A DNA stretch of 64,000 nt from Spirobacillus cienkowskii (GTDB lineage: Bacteria; Bdellovibrionota_B; Oligoflexia; Silvanigrellales; Silvanigrellaceae), in NCBI GenBank assembly GCA_003339605.1, contig QOVW01000058.1, forward strand, positions 1 to 64,000, written 5' to 3'. Below, piece after piece: positions 27,089 through 37,089 of the stretch. The notes under the pieces are model-generated. The model made no database searches and was not told where the DNA came from. It worked only from the letters and a program-made list of their open reading frames with translations. Numbering within the stretch: position 1 is the stretch's first letter; every line of letters starts with the position of its first letter. Position numbers and translations under genes: made by a program.

Positions 27089-28435
27089 ATGTATGTAAAA
27101 TGTATTTATAAAAAAATTGAGAAATATCTTATTGATTATGATTTTCCAGACGAAAACCGAACCAAAATGGATTGGTTAGTCAGGTTACGATGGATTGCAA
27201 TTTCAGTACAATTATTCACACTTTACTTTGCCGTAAAGCTAGACTGGTTAAATCAACCTTTTATTACAATTTATCTAATTATCGTTACCAGTTTAATAAT
27301 CTTAAACACCATACTAGCTTATTACTTAAAATCTCAAAAATCAACATCTAGCTATTTCATATTTTTTCAACTTATTTTAGATCTGATTGAAATCACATCA
27401 TTGCTGTTAATGAGTGGTGGGATATGGAATCCATTTGCGCAAATTGTATTTTTAAATGTCTTTTTTGGTGCATTTTTATTAAGTGGTAAATATGCATTAA
27501 TATTTTTTGTATCTTCAATTGTAAGTATATTTTTTCTCCAATTTCCTATTTATATTCCAAAAATAGCCCAAATTGAAAGTACTTCAAGTCAATATATTTT
27601 ACCTGCACAATTAACGGTTTGTACTTTTTTATTTATTTTCACTCATTGGCTAGCTTATTCTTTGCGACTACAAAAAAAATATACTGAAAAATTGCAAACT
27701 GAAAAAAATCGCTTAGATAATTTAAGAGCTCTAGGAGCACTTTCTTCTGGTTTTTCTCATGAATTTGCAACCCCTTTAAACACAATTAAACTTAAAATTA
27801 ACCGTTTGAGTAAAATTGAATTTTTAAAAAAACAAGACGATTTTAAAATAATTTTAAATGCTTTAAATCGCTGTGAAAATTCTTTAAAACAAATGCATCT
27901 TCACTTATTATCTAATACTAAGGACAATTATGAGCTTAAAAATATTGCTTTTTTAACTGAACAAATTATTAAATTTTGGAACCAATCCAGCAGAAAATCA
28001 CATTGTTCAATTCATGACAATTGTCTTAATGTGTTGTGTTCAATTCCACTTTTTCCCTTTACTAAAGCAATAATCGATATTTTAGACAATGCAGAAGAAG
28101 CTTCGCGTGTTCATTTTTTAAACCAAACTCCAACAAAAAAAATTGAGATTTTTACTGAGATTTGTAAAAAAAATGATTTTATTTCAATAGCAATTAGTGA
28201 CCTAGGAACCGGATGGCCAGAGGTGGTAAAAACTTATGCCGGACAACCGTTTTTAACTACCAAAGAAAATGGCGTGGGGTTAGGTTTATATCATGGATTT
28301 ACGTTTGCAGCCTCTGTTGGCGGTAAACTTATTCTAACAAATAACAAAAATGGCAAAGGCGCAACAGCAGAATTTTTAATTCCGATCCATAAAGAAAGTA
28401 TTCATGATGGAGAACAAGAAAATATTAATACTTGA
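27089..28435 (+). CDS. regB: RegB/PrrB/ActS-type redox sensor histidine kinase
   Basis: This 448-residue kinase has six transmembrane helices (about 33-190), then a dimerisation/phosphoacceptor helix with His224 in SGFSHEFATPLN and an ATPase domain (LDNAEEAS, SDLGTGWP, GVGLGLYHG). The loop GGIWNPF (110-116) matches the quinone-sensing GGxxNPF box of RegB proteins. RegB senses the quinone pool and phosphorylates RegA to control respiration-linked genes. The last 32 bases overlap the response regulator gene, so the two are coupled. Assignment rests on motifs plus the partner's identity. Confidence 0.82.
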   Translation: MYVKCIYKKIEKYLIDYDFPDENRTKMDWLVRLRWIAISVQLFTLYFAVKLDWLNQPFITIYLIIVTSLIILNTILAYYLKSQKSTSSYFIFFQLILDLIEITSLLLMSGGIWNPFAQIVFLNVFFGAFLLSGKYALIFFVSSIVSIFFLQFPIYIPKIAQIESTSSQYILPAQLTVCTFLFIFTHWLAYSLRLQKKYTEKLQTEKNRLDNLRALGALSSGFSHEFATPLNTIKLKINRLSKIEFLKKQDDFKIILNALNRCENSLKQMHLHLLSNTKDNYELKNIAFLTEQIIKFWNQSSRKSHCSIHDNCLNVLCSIPLFPFTKAIIDILDNAEEASRVHFLNQTPTKKIEIFTEICKKNDFISIAISDLGTGWPEVVKTYAGQPFLTTKENGVGLGLYHGFTFAASVGGKLILTNNKNGKGATAEFLIPIHKESIHDGEQENINT

Positions 28436-28955
28436 AGACAATAAAGATTTTAGAGAATCTCTTAGTTTAGAATTTTTAGAAAAAGGATTTGCAGTTTATC
28501 AAGCAGAAAGTATTCTCGAAATTCCAAACCATCAATTTAATTATGCAATTATTGATCTAAGATTAAAGCATGATAATGGTTTACAAAGCATTTCTAAAAT
28601 TTTTGCTTTTTCTCCTCTATGCAAAATTGTTGTGCTTACTGGCTATCCAAGCCTTGCAACAGCAGTTCAAGCAATAAAAAAAGGAGCTGTCAACTATTTA
28701 ACAAAACCTGTTTCATTAAGCCAAATTGAAAAAGCACTTTTTGAAGATCAAAATCTTAACGATATTAGCAAAAGTGCCACAAATTTTGAAAACAAATTCG
28801 AAAATAATTCTCTTTCTTTAGCACGCCATGAAAGAGAATATATTGAGTTTATTTTAGCAGAATGCAATGGAAATATCACAAGTGCTGCAAAAAAATTAGG
28901 GCTTCATCGCCAAAGTTTACAAAGAAAATTAAGAAAATACCCACCGCGATTTTAA
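28404..28955 (+). CDS. regA: RegA/PrrA/ActR-type response regulator
   Basis: This 183-residue regulator has a receiver domain with phosphoacceptor Asp51, Thr79 and Lys101. A short linker leads to a Fis-type helix-turn-helix at the C-terminus: ECNGNITSAAKKLGLHRQSL then QRKLRK. This ending is characteristic of the RegA/PrrA/ActR group. It is encoded overlapping the kinase gene. Targets are likely respiratory or redox genes, but none can be named from this window. Met1 and Met2 are both ATG and equally possible starts. Confidence 0.88.
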   Translation: MMENKKILILEDNKDFRESLSLEFLEKGFAVYQAESILEIPNHQFNYAIIDLRLKHDNGLQSISKIFAFSPLCKIVVLTGYPSLATAVQAIKKGAVNYLTKPVSLSQIEKALFEDQNLNDISKSATNFENKFENNSLSLARHEREYIEFILAECNGNITSAAKKLGLHRQSLQRKLRKYPPRF

Positions 28956-28971
28956 TTTTTAAGACACTTTT

Positions 28972-30273
28972 TTATTCATGCACTTTATGATCTTTTAATA
29001 CACTAAAAAATAAAGCGACAACAGAAACTGCAATCATATAAAATGCAGGAGCTGTCTTTAGTTCTGTTTTTTGTATTAAAGTTGTAACAATTAAAGGGGT
29101 AAATCCTGCAAAAATTCCAAACGCAATATTATAACTTAAAGACGATCCAGAATAACGAACTTTTGCGGGATATGATTCTGCTAACAGTAAAATCCCAGAC
29201 GCAGAAGCAGCAGCAATTGCGATTGCAACAAAAGTATAACAAAAATAAATTGAGGCAAAATTATTATCATTAAATAAAGCAAAAGCAGGAAAAGAAAACA
29301 AAATAAATAATACACAAGAAAAATTAAATACTTTGCGCGCCCCAACTTTATCGCACAGAATACCAAAGAAAATTAATAATATAGCATACATAAAAACACA
29401 GATTGAATTAACTTGTAAAATATCAGATGCCTTAAATGAAAAATAGGTTCTAAAGTAATTGGGTAAGTACATCAAATACAAAGCACTTGCCGTTGCAATC
29501 ATACAATTTGCGGTTGCCGTTTGTAATAAAATAAATTTATAGTCTTTTAAAACAACTTTTAATGGTAGCTTTATATTTTCTTTTTTCATTTTTTTAAATA
29601 CTGGAGTCTCAGTTAAAAATCGTCTCAAATACACACCAATAAGTCCAAGAATACCACCTACTAAAAAAGGAACTCTCCAGCCCCATGAATTAATAGTTTC
29701 TTCGGTCATAAATCGGGTGACAAGAAAACCAGCACCTGAGCCTAAAAATATACCCAATATTACACCACTAAATAAAATCCCACAGGCAAGACCGCGACGC
29801 GTTTTATGCGCATGCTCGTAAATAAAAGTAATTGAACAAGGAATTTCTCCACCAATGGCAAGACCCTGAACAAACCTACATAAAAACAATAACACTGCGG
29901 CCATCACACCTATTTGCGAATAAGTTGGAAGTAATCCTATGATAAAAGTTGGAGCCGCCATTAAAAAAACGGTAAACGTAAACGAATTTTTACGGCCATT
30001 TTTATCGCCATAGTGGCTAAAAACAAAACCTCCAAGTAAACGGGCAAGGTAACCCGACGCAAACACTGAATATGTTAAAATTAAACTGGCAACAGACGAC
30101 GTGGGATCAAAAAATAATCGAGACATAATTGTTGCAAAGTAAATGTAAACGACAAAATCATAAAACTCTAAAGCACCACCTAATGCAGATAGAATGAAAG
30201 TTTTAATTTCTTGCTTCGTTAATGGTTGTGGTTGAGGAAAGTTTTCTTTTTCATTTGCAATTGAAATACTCAT
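28972..30273 (-). CDS. MFS transporter, metabolite:H+ symporter (MHS) family
   Basis: This 433-residue inner-membrane carrier has 12 predicted helices. The signature GGALEFYDFVVYIYFA in helix 1, the loop SHYGDKNGRKNSF between helices 2 and 3, and RFVQGLAIGGEIP in helix 4 are typical of the MHS family (ProP, KgtP, ShiA relatives). Substrates are osmolytes or organic acids; which one is not decidable. GAGGT precedes the ATG. It converges with the RegA-type gene with a 16-base gap. Confidence 0.9.
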   Translation of the reverse strand: MSISIANEKENFPQPQPLTKQEIKTFILSALGGALEFYDFVVYIYFATIMSRLFFDPTSSVASLILTYSVFASGYLARLLGGFVFSHYGDKNGRKNSFTFTVFLMAAPTFIIGLLPTYSQIGVMAAVLLFLCRFVQGLAIGGEIPCSITFIYEHAHKTRRGLACGILFSGVILGIFLGSGAGFLVTRFMTEETINSWGWRVPFLVGGILGLIGVYLRRFLTETPVFKKMKKENIKLPLKVVLKDYKFILLQTATANCMIATASALYLMYLPNYFRTYFSFKASDILQVNSICVFMYAILLIFFGILCDKVGARKVFNFSCVLFILFSFPAFALFNDNNFASIYFCYTFVAIAIAAASASGILLLAESYPAKVRYSGSSLSYNIAFGIFAGFTPLIVTTLIQKTELKTAPAFYMIAVSVVALFFSVLKDHKVHE

Positions 30274-30383
30274 TATTCACCTCAAAAATAATAAAAATTA
30301 AAAATAACTATAAATTTCATTCCGTTATTTAACCTTAAGTTATAAAAATAACAAGAGGTTTTAAACGGTTTTTAAAATTAATT

Positions 30384-33191
30384 TTAATTCTCAAGAGTAT
30401 TTGGAATATTTTCAAATTCATCGACTTCTTCAACCAACATTCTATTTCTTGCATCCAATGGTTCGCGCAATAAAATAATTTGTAAACGCTTTGCTGCAGC
30501 GGCAATCGACGGATCAAATTCAACAAGTCGAATACAACTCTGTAAAAAGGTCGCAAACCGAAAAAGCACATTCATGCAATCACCGGCAGAAAAATATTTT
30601 GAAGCATGTGCTTCTACCAACTCCTCCCAACTTGTCTTAGGATTTAACCAATGCTTGACTAAAGATGCAGCACCTAAGTTCAATTCACGAAATGTTATTC
30701 CAGGTTCAGCCTCATCTTCCCAGCGTTTTAATTTCAATTCATCGTACAATTCTGGAAAAAGAGTACTAGGATAAAATTTATCAATTAAAGAGGGTATATT
30801 TAGGTTATTTAAAAATTCAATATCCGCGTATGTATCAGGAATTTCTTTAAAATGTGCGGCACCAAATGCTGCCATCGCCTGTAAATAATCTGAAAATGTA
30901 TCTTTGTTTAACGCACCACTTGCAAGCCAGTTTGCAATCAATAATCCACCAGCTTGTGGAAAATGTCTTGCTAAATTTCCCATAAGAGTTGGCACCGACC
31001 CATTTAATGCCCCCACTTTTTGTAAATGATGGACAATTTTATTTAAAATGCTTTGGTTTGCCGCCTTCATCATACTGTGACACGATTTTTTAGCGACGCA
31101 TTGATAACATGTCGTTGTACTATGCTTTTTTGCTTTTTGAAATAATTCATAGGTTTCTGGAATATTTTGGCATAATAATTTATTAGCCCCAAATTTTTGA
31201 AAAAGCGCTCCCGAAATCAAATCATGATCTGCCACTGCAATTTGCCCAGATACTTTTGCTCGCATAAAAAAAGACTTTTGGTAAAAGCTTGATAAATACG
31301 CAATGCTTTGATGTTGTCCTAATATCCCAATCACAGTTGTGGGATCAAATTTTAATGAACTTTGACACGGTTCACGATCTTTTGGGCGTTGCAGAGCGTA
31401 ACGTCCCGCATGAAGCCATAAAGAAAATCCTTGTTTATCATGACCTCTACGCCCAGCCCGTCCCAGCATTTGCATAATTTCAGTATTAGAATAAACAGTT
31501 TCACCGCCTTCGCTGGGTCGTGACTCATCAGAAATAAACGCACTTCTGACTGCAAAGTTAACACCAAGACTAATTCCCATTGTGCCACAGCACAAACGCA
31601 ACAACCCTTCCTTTAACAACGTTTCAACGGCAACACGTCCTGGCGGAATTAAACCACTGTGGTGATAGGCAATCCCATATCGAGTAATGAGTTTTTGCAG
31701 TTCTGAAGGAATATATTCAAAACCAGACAGGGTTTTTAAGCGGTCTGTTAATTTAGTGAGATCAAAATTTTGATGTTCTTTTTTTAATTGCTTTGCAAAA
31801 TTTAATGCTATCCCTTCAACATCACCTCTGCGACCTGCATAAATCACAATTGGTCCCATTTGAAATTTTAGTGCATCAAATATAGGTTTGACAAAAGATT
31901 GATAAACTTCTTTTCCTCGAAATCTTCTATTATCTCTTCGCAACTGCCTACTCATTTTAACAAGTTTTTGAAAATCATCTGAGGAAAGTTTTAAATCTTC
32001 TGCAAATAACCAACCATATTTTGTGTGAACCATATGCACCAACGGAACAGGACGCTTTGTCACCTTAACGACTTGGGTTGTTTTTCCGGTAAGTCCTTCT
32101 ATCCAATCAGCAAATTCTTCGGCATTGGGAACACTCGCAGACAACAAAACCAACTGACTTCCTTTAGGAGTTAATATTAATGATTCTTCCCATGCACTTC
32201 CACGACTTTCATCCTGTAAAAAATGATATTCATCATACACAACAACTCTTCGAATCATATTAGGCTCAATACCCAATAAACTGTTTCTGTAAGTTTCAAG
32301 AGTTGCGAGCATAACTGGAGCATTCAGATTTTCTTTAAAGTCTCCGGTATTGATTCCAACATTTTCACGACCATATTTTTCACTGAACTCTCTGTATTTA
32401 TCGTTACTCAAACTTTTAACAGGACTTGTATAAATAAGTTTGCCACCTTCTTTCATACGATATTCCAAAAGAGCTTCAATCACTCGCGTTTTGCCTGCAG
32501 AAGTTGGCGCATCAACAATGACATGATTTCCTGATAACAATGTTTGAACTGCTTCATGTTGCCACGAATCAAGCTCAATACCACCAGGTGTTTTAAATTT
32601 TGTTTGATCTAATACAGTTAAATTTTTGTTTTTCTTATGTATTTCTTTGTATTGAGCTAAAGCAAAACCACGAGTTGGAATTTTTTCGTCTTCTTTTTGC
32701 GCTGTTTCGTAATTTAATATTTGCGAAATATACTTATCATATTTGTTTTTAACATAAGATTTATTAGGTTGAAATTTTGGCCTAAAATCTTGCAATTTGG
32801 AACCAGTATGCGAGCCGCCCTTTGCTTCTTCTCCATGGTGCATTGTTGCTAAACTCATATCTTCGACATTCGCAGTCCCATCAATTAAAGCATTAATTTT
32901 TTTTTCAGTTTCGTTGGCTAAAAACCGTAAATTTTGACTTCCTACTTTTTGCTCTAAAAAAGCATCAAAAACAAAATAGGGGTTATCATGACGATTGTGC
33001 TTTTGCTCCCAATTGGTTTGATGAAATTGTGTTGAGTTTTTTTTGAATTCTGATGAATCTTCTGCATTAAAGCGACTTTTTTTTGAACTAGAAAATTTAT
33101 TTTCTGCTCTTGAATTAAAATCTTTACCTTTATAATTGCTCGAATTTACTTTTTCTGAACGATTTTTATTATTTCGCATTTTTTTTGTCAA
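30384..33191 (-). CDS. Ski2-like superfamily 2 helicase with a four-cysteine cluster
   Basis: This 935-residue DEVH/DExH-type helicase has a lysine/serine-rich N-terminal 150 residues. Its motifs are Walker A APTSAGKT (228-235), DEYH (320-323), SAS (351-353) and QMLGRAGRRG near 574-583, the Ski2/Mtr4 signatures. Cys674, Cys695, Cys698 and Cys704 have spacing C-x20-C-x2-C-x5-C, as in iron-sulfur nucleases, and could bind a cluster or zinc. A role in RNA unwinding is inferred. The start is probably TTG 33191 because GGAGGA lies 5-6 bases before it; ATG 33179 is the alternative. The reading from 33224 would translate the ribosome binding site. Confidence 0.85.
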   Translation of the reverse strand: MTKKMRNNKNRSEKVNSSNYKGKDFNSRAENKFSSSKKSRFNAEDSSEFKKNSTQFHQTNWEQKHNRHDNPYFVFDAFLEQKVGSQNLRFLANETEKKINALIDGTANVEDMSLATMHHGEEAKGGSHTGSKLQDFRPKFQPNKSYVKNKYDKYISQILNYETAQKEDEKIPTRGFALAQYKEIHKKNKNLTVLDQTKFKTPGGIELDSWQHEAVQTLLSGNHVIVDAPTSAGKTRVIEALLEYRMKEGGKLIYTSPVKSLSNDKYREFSEKYGRENVGINTGDFKENLNAPVMLATLETYRNSLLGIEPNMIRRVVVYDEYHFLQDESRGSAWEESLILTPKGSQLVLLSASVPNAEEFADWIEGLTGKTTQVVKVTKRPVPLVHMVHTKYGWLFAEDLKLSSDDFQKLVKMSRQLRRDNRRFRGKEVYQSFVKPIFDALKFQMGPIVIYAGRRGDVEGIALNFAKQLKKEHQNFDLTKLTDRLKTLSGFEYIPSELQKLITRYGIAYHHSGLIPPGRVAVETLLKEGLLRLCCGTMGISLGVNFAVRSAFISDESRPSEGGETVYSNTEIMQMLGRAGRRGHDKQGFSLWLHAGRYALQRPKDREPCQSSLKFDPTTVIGILGQHQSIAYLSSFYQKSFFMRAKVSGQIAVADHDLISGALFQKFGANKLLCQNIPETYELFQKAKKHSTTTCYQCVAKKSCHSMMKAANQSILNKIVHHLQKVGALNGSVPTLMGNLARHFPQAGGLLIANWLASGALNKDTFSDYLQAMAAFGAAHFKEIPDTYADIEFLNNLNIPSLIDKFYPSTLFPELYDELKLKRWEDEAEPGITFRELNLGAASLVKHWLNPKTSWEELVEAHASKYFSAGDCMNVLFRFATFLQSCIRLVEFDPSIAAAAKRLQIILLREPLDARNRMLVEEVDEFENIPNTLEN

Positions 33192-33338
33192 AATGTCCTC
33201 CAAAATATGTACAACAATAGCCAAGATTAGATCTGTCTAAAAATTGCTAATTTGTAAATATACTGAATTTTTATGGAGAATGCTAGAAAACAAAACACAA
33301 ATTCAAACGTTTTAATAAAATTTTTATAAGATAAAAGA

Positions 33339-33953
33339 TTACAAACTAAAACCAATCATAAACATGAGATAACCACTATCAAAAGTTCCTTTTTCTTCCG
33401 TTTGATTTTGAAAAACAACAGTAAAATAATTTTTATACACTTGCCCACCTATTCCAATATGAATTAATTGAGCAATTGTATAGCTTACTAAAAACATCAA
33501 ACCGCCAGAATATTTTGTAAAAAAAGGTAAAATATACTGATTATCTTTATATTTATTATCAAGCCCAAAACTAAAATTCCCTACTGTATAAATAGATAAT
33601 TCTTGATATAAATCAAATTTAAAACCAATTCCTGCTGTTAAATCCGTATTGTAAAAAAAATTCGAATCATTTTTATTTACATAAGAAGAATTGATTCCTA
33701 ATCCAATTATTGGAGATCCAAGATCTGTTTCAAATAAAGAATAAAAGGCGTTTGCAGTAATAAAACGATTGACAATATAATTACTGTTATTCAGATTTAA
33801 CAAACGCATGTTCTTTAAATATTCGTTTCCTCCGCCCATAAAAAAATGAAAACTTTTTTCATCTTCTTCTGCATCTTCATTAGTTTCTTGTGCGTGTATA
33901 ACCACACAAAAAAATAAGCTGAATACAATTAACAGTATTTTTTTTAAGTGCAC
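33339..33953 (-). CDS. putative outer-membrane beta-barrel protein
   Basis: This 204-residue exported protein has a signal peptide ending near IHA (about residue 21) and an acidic segment (EDAEEDE). Alternating strands rich in Tyr, Phe, Gly and Asn follow, ending in FMIGFSL. The pattern suits an 8-stranded barrel, like the protein at 8233-8841, but the two are not obviously homologous. It starts with GTG after AGGA. It is probably monocistronic. Confidence 0.65.
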   Translation of the reverse strand: MHLKKILLIVFSLFFCVVIHAQETNEDAEEDEKSFHFFMGGGNEYLKNMRLLNLNNSNYIVNRFITANAFYSLFETDLGSPIIGLGINSSYVNKNDSNFFYNTDLTAGIGFKFDLYQELSIYTVGNFSFGLDNKYKDNQYILPFFTKYSGGLMFLVSYTIAQLIHIGIGGQVYKNYFTVVFQNQTEEKGTFDSGYLMFMIGFSL

Positions 33954-34051
33954 AACGCTATCCTAAAAATTTAAAGTTTTAAATTTATATTCTAATCTTA
34001 TAAGCACTTAAAAAGTTTCTCAACGACAGAATTATGATGTATTTTAATAAT

Positions 34052-35236
34052 TTAACCTTTGCTACAATTTTCAATAATTATAGCAAGCCCTTCTCCACCA
34101 CCAATACATAAACTGGCCATACCCAATTTTTTTTGTTGTTGCTGCAATGCATTCAACAATGTTGTCACAATGCGTGCCCCACTTGCACCTATAGGATGTC
34201 CTAATGCGCATGCTCCACCATGAATGTTTACTTTTTCTGGGGGCAATGAAAGTTTTTTTATTGCATACAAAGCCACCACAGCAAATGCTTCATTGATTTC
34301 ATACAAATCTATCTCTTTCATTGTTAAATTTGCTTTTTTTAAAGCATTTTCCATTGCTGCAACAGGTGCTGTTGTAAACCATTTTGGTTCGTGCGCGTGT
34401 CCTGACCAACTGATAATTTTTGCAAGAGGTTTTAAATTATTTTGCTTCATGAAAGACTCAGAAACCACCAATAATGCGGCAGCTCCATCATTAATTTTAG
34501 ATGAATTCGCGGCTGTTATTGATCCGTTTTTATCAAATGCTGGTTTTAAATTTGCAACTTTATTTAAATCAGAGGCAAAAGGTTCTTCATCTTTATCAAT
34601 TAGAACAGTTGATTTTCCTTGCTCAACGTTAACAGGCACAATTTCATTTTTAAACAACCCTGACGTTGTTGCATTTTGCGCTTTTAGATAACTTTGAATT
34701 GCAAACTCATCCTGTTGTTGCCGTGTAAAGTGATGTTCTTGAACACAGGCTTCTGCACAATTTCCCATATGAACGTGATCATAAGGATCCCACAAACCAT
34801 CATAAATCATAGAATCCAACAGTTCTTTATGTCCCATTCGCATGCCATCTCGTGCCATCGGTAATAGATACGGCGCAAGAGTCATATTTTCTTGCCCTCC
34901 TGCAATCACACAATGAGAGTCACCAAGCATCACAGACTGTGCAGCAAGAATAATAGACTGCATGCCGCTGCCACAAACTTTGCCAATTGTTACTGCACGA
35001 ACTGATTGTGGCAAACCTGCATAAAGCGCTGTTTGCCGTGCAGGAGCTTGTCCAACACCTGCAGTTAACACTTCTCCCATCATGATTTCTTCAACCTGTG
35101 ATGCGTTCAAACCAGTTGACTCCAATATATTTTTTACAACCACAGCCCCCAATCGAGGTGCACTCATATTTTTAAAAACACCCTGAAAACGACCAATAGG
35201 AGTTCTTTTTGCAGCAACAATATACGCATGAGACAT
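34052..35236 (-). CDS. acetyl-CoA acetyltransferase (thiolase)
   Basis: This 394-residue type II thiolase has nucleophile Cys88 in KVCGSGM, NEAFA, the GGACALGHPIGASGAR block with the catalytic His, and the C-terminal Cys in CIGGGEGLA. It interconverts acetyl-CoA and acetoacetyl-CoA, or cleaves longer 3-ketoacyl-CoA. It is the third gene after leucine dehydrogenase and an EVE protein with small gaps, suggesting leucine-to-acetyl-CoA breakdown. GGAGC precedes the ATG. Confidence 0.94.
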   Translation of the reverse strand: MSHAYIVAAKRTPIGRFQGVFKNMSAPRLGAVVVKNILESTGLNASQVEEIMMGEVLTAGVGQAPARQTALYAGLPQSVRAVTIGKVCGSGMQSIILAAQSVMLGDSHCVIAGGQENMTLAPYLLPMARDGMRMGHKELLDSMIYDGLWDPYDHVHMGNCAEACVQEHHFTRQQQDEFAIQSYLKAQNATTSGLFKNEIVPVNVEQGKSTVLIDKDEEPFASDLNKVANLKPAFDKNGSITAANSSKINDGAAALLVVSESFMKQNNLKPLAKIISWSGHAHEPKWFTTAPVAAMENALKKANLTMKEIDLYEINEAFAVVALYAIKKLSLPPEKVNIHGGACALGHPIGASGARIVTTLLNALQQQQKKLGMASLCIGGGEGLAIIIENCSKG

Positions 35237-35256
35237 AAACCCGCTCCTTTTGTTTC

Positions 35257-35754
35257 TTATTTGTAACCAGCCATAAGCAAAATTGCTTCGTATTCTTTTT
35301 GGGAGACTGGTAAAATAGAGAGTCTTTGACCTTTTTTCAACAAAATCATCTCTTTTAAGATTGGATTTTCTCTTAATTCAGCGAGTGCAACAATTCGTGA
35401 AAACTTTTTAGGCTTACCAACGGTCACTGCAAACCAGCGAGGATTGTCTGTTGTTGCTTTAGGATCAAAATATTTTGACTTTGGATCGAGGGCTGACATA
35501 TCTGGCTTTGCCTCTTCAACAATCTCGGCAATTCCTGCTACACCAGAGGGATTCGAATTTGAGTGATAAAAAAGAATTTTATCCCCAACCTTCATTTGAT
35601 CTTTCATAAAATTACGTGCTTGGTAATTACGAACTCCATCCCAAAATTCTTGTTGCCCAGATCTTTGTTCAAGATCAAAAATAGAAAAAACATCGGGTTC
35701 CGATTTCATCAACCAGTATTTTGCACTCAAATCATTAATTAATGTCTTTTTCAT
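35257..35754 (-). CDS. EVE-domain protein
   Basis: This 165-residue protein consists of one EVE (PUA-like) domain: YWLMKSEPDVFS at the start, FWDGVRNYQARNFM, GDKILFYHSNSNPSGVAGIA and DNPRWFAVTV. Relatives bind modified nucleobases, and this bacterial type is close to human THYN1. The gene sits inside a catabolic operon with leucine dehydrogenase and thiolase (gaps of 11 and 20 bases), probably by co-transcription rather than shared function. Confidence 0.9.
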   Translation of the reverse strand: MKKTLINDLSAKYWLMKSEPDVFSIFDLEQRSGQQEFWDGVRNYQARNFMKDQMKVGDKILFYHSNSNPSGVAGIAEIVEEAKPDMSALDPKSKYFDPKATTDNPRWFAVTVGKPKKFSRIVALAELRENPILKEMILLKKGQRLSILPVSQKEYEAILLMAGYK

Positions 35755-35765
35755 TATTTATTTTT

Positions 35766-36863
35766 TTACTTCTTTAAATTTCCAATGGCAGAGTTTGAAA
35801 ATTGTGTTAAAATTTTAAGCTTAGCCGCTTCGTGAATTCGATTTTCTGCAAACCGTTTTGCTGCCTCATGAGTTGATACATTTTGTTTATCGGATTGAAT
35901 AAAAATCGTTTGTAAAGTTTCTGCGATTCTTGCAATTTCTATTTCGACTTTTTCGGTGCTGTATCCTGTAATTTCATTGGCTACATTAATAAGCCCCCCT
36001 GCATTGATCACATAATCTGGAGCATACAATATATTTAAATCTTTTAACATTTTTGAATGCTTTTCTTCGTCTTCAAGTTGATTATTCGCACATCCTGCAA
36101 TCACTTTAGCTTTTAATGCTTGAATATGAGAGTCGTTTAATGTTGCTCCCCTGGCACACGGCGCATAGATATCAACATCGAGTTGGTAAAAATCTTGTTC
36201 AGACACTATTGTTGCACCATATAAATTTTGAACTTCTTTTAAGCGATTCTGATCAATATCAGTCACAAAAATTTTTGCGCCCTTTTCGTGAAGCATACGG
36301 CACACATGTTTACCAACCGAACCAATTCCTTGAATCGAAACTCGAATTCCTTTCAGTGACTCTTTTTTTAATCGATATTTGACAGCAGCACAAATGCCAT
36401 GAACGGTTCCTTTTGCTGTCATAATGCTAGGATCACCACTCCCACCAAGATTGGAAGACACACCAGTGACAAATCTTGTTTCTAAGCGCACTTGATCCAT
36501 GTTTACGACATTTGTATTCATATCTTCTGCAGTAATGTAACGACCTCCCAAAGACTGCACAAAACGACCATAACTGCGAAACATAATCTCCGTTTTATTT
36601 TTTGGATCTGCAATAATAACCGCCTTGCCACCACCTAAAAAAAGTCCTGCACACGCCGCTTTATAGGTCATACCACGACTCAGTCGCAAGACATCTAATA
36701 ATGCGGCTTCTTCGTCTTCATAAGGTAACAAACGGGTTCCCCCTAACGCAGGACCGAGAGTTGTGTCATGAATCGCAATCACAGCTTTTAACCCTGCCGT
36801 GGGATCATGGCAAAAAACGATCTGTTCATGACCCATCGATTCAAGTGATGAAAACAGCTTCAT
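35766..36863 (-). CDS. leucine (branched-chain amino acid) dehydrogenase
   Basis: This 365-residue NAD-dependent enzyme deaminates leucine, valine or isoleucine to the 2-oxoacid. The active-site block GMTYKAACAGLFLGGGKAV places Lys68 and Lys80 exactly as in Bacillus leucine dehydrogenase. The Rossmann loop GIGSVGKHVC and NAGGLINVANE are also present. It is the first gene of a minus-strand operon with EVE and thiolase genes. Its product could feed the 2-oxoacid dehydrogenase whose E2/E3 lie at 22-25 kb. Phenylalanine dehydrogenase is a less likely alternative. Confidence 0.9.
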   Translation of the reverse strand: MKLFSSLESMGHEQIVFCHDPTAGLKAVIAIHDTTLGPALGGTRLLPYEDEEAALLDVLRLSRGMTYKAACAGLFLGGGKAVIIADPKNKTEIMFRSYGRFVQSLGGRYITAEDMNTNVVNMDQVRLETRFVTGVSSNLGGSGDPSIMTAKGTVHGICAAVKYRLKKESLKGIRVSIQGIGSVGKHVCRMLHEKGAKIFVTDIDQNRLKEVQNLYGATIVSEQDFYQLDVDIYAPCARGATLNDSHIQALKAKVIAGCANNQLEDEEKHSKMLKDLNILYAPDYVINAGGLINVANEITGYSTEKVEIEIARIAETLQTIFIQSDKQNVSTHEAAKRFAENRIHEAAKLKILTQFSNSAIGNLKK

Positions 36864-37089
36864 GAATTGCTCCTATAAAAAATTTGTCGCAGTCACTAAC
36901 ACTCTTAAATTACTTAGTTTTTTAAAATAACTCATTTTTCACATAAAATTTTAAAGTTATATATAATAATTACTAATTTTCTTAAAAATAACAAGAAGTC
37001 TACCGAAAACAATTTGCCAGAAATGAGTCTCTTTAATATCAAATAATATATTAATTTTATTGGATTAATTTTCTATTTACAATCTGTAT

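Noticed and set aside
33967-33986. 9-bp A/T palindrome between the thiolase and barrel genes
   Set aside because: The loop would be two bases, too small for a hairpin, and the sequence is only A and T apart from a single G.
34224-34691. A 155-codon plus-strand frame opposite the thiolase gene
   Set aside because: Antisense shadow of a gene with full thiolase active-site motifs; no ribosome binding site or family match.
36864-37089. Possible tRNA or small RNA in the longest gap
   Set aside because: No cloverleaf-like arms or T-loop consensus were seen; the stretch is simple A/T-rich DNA.
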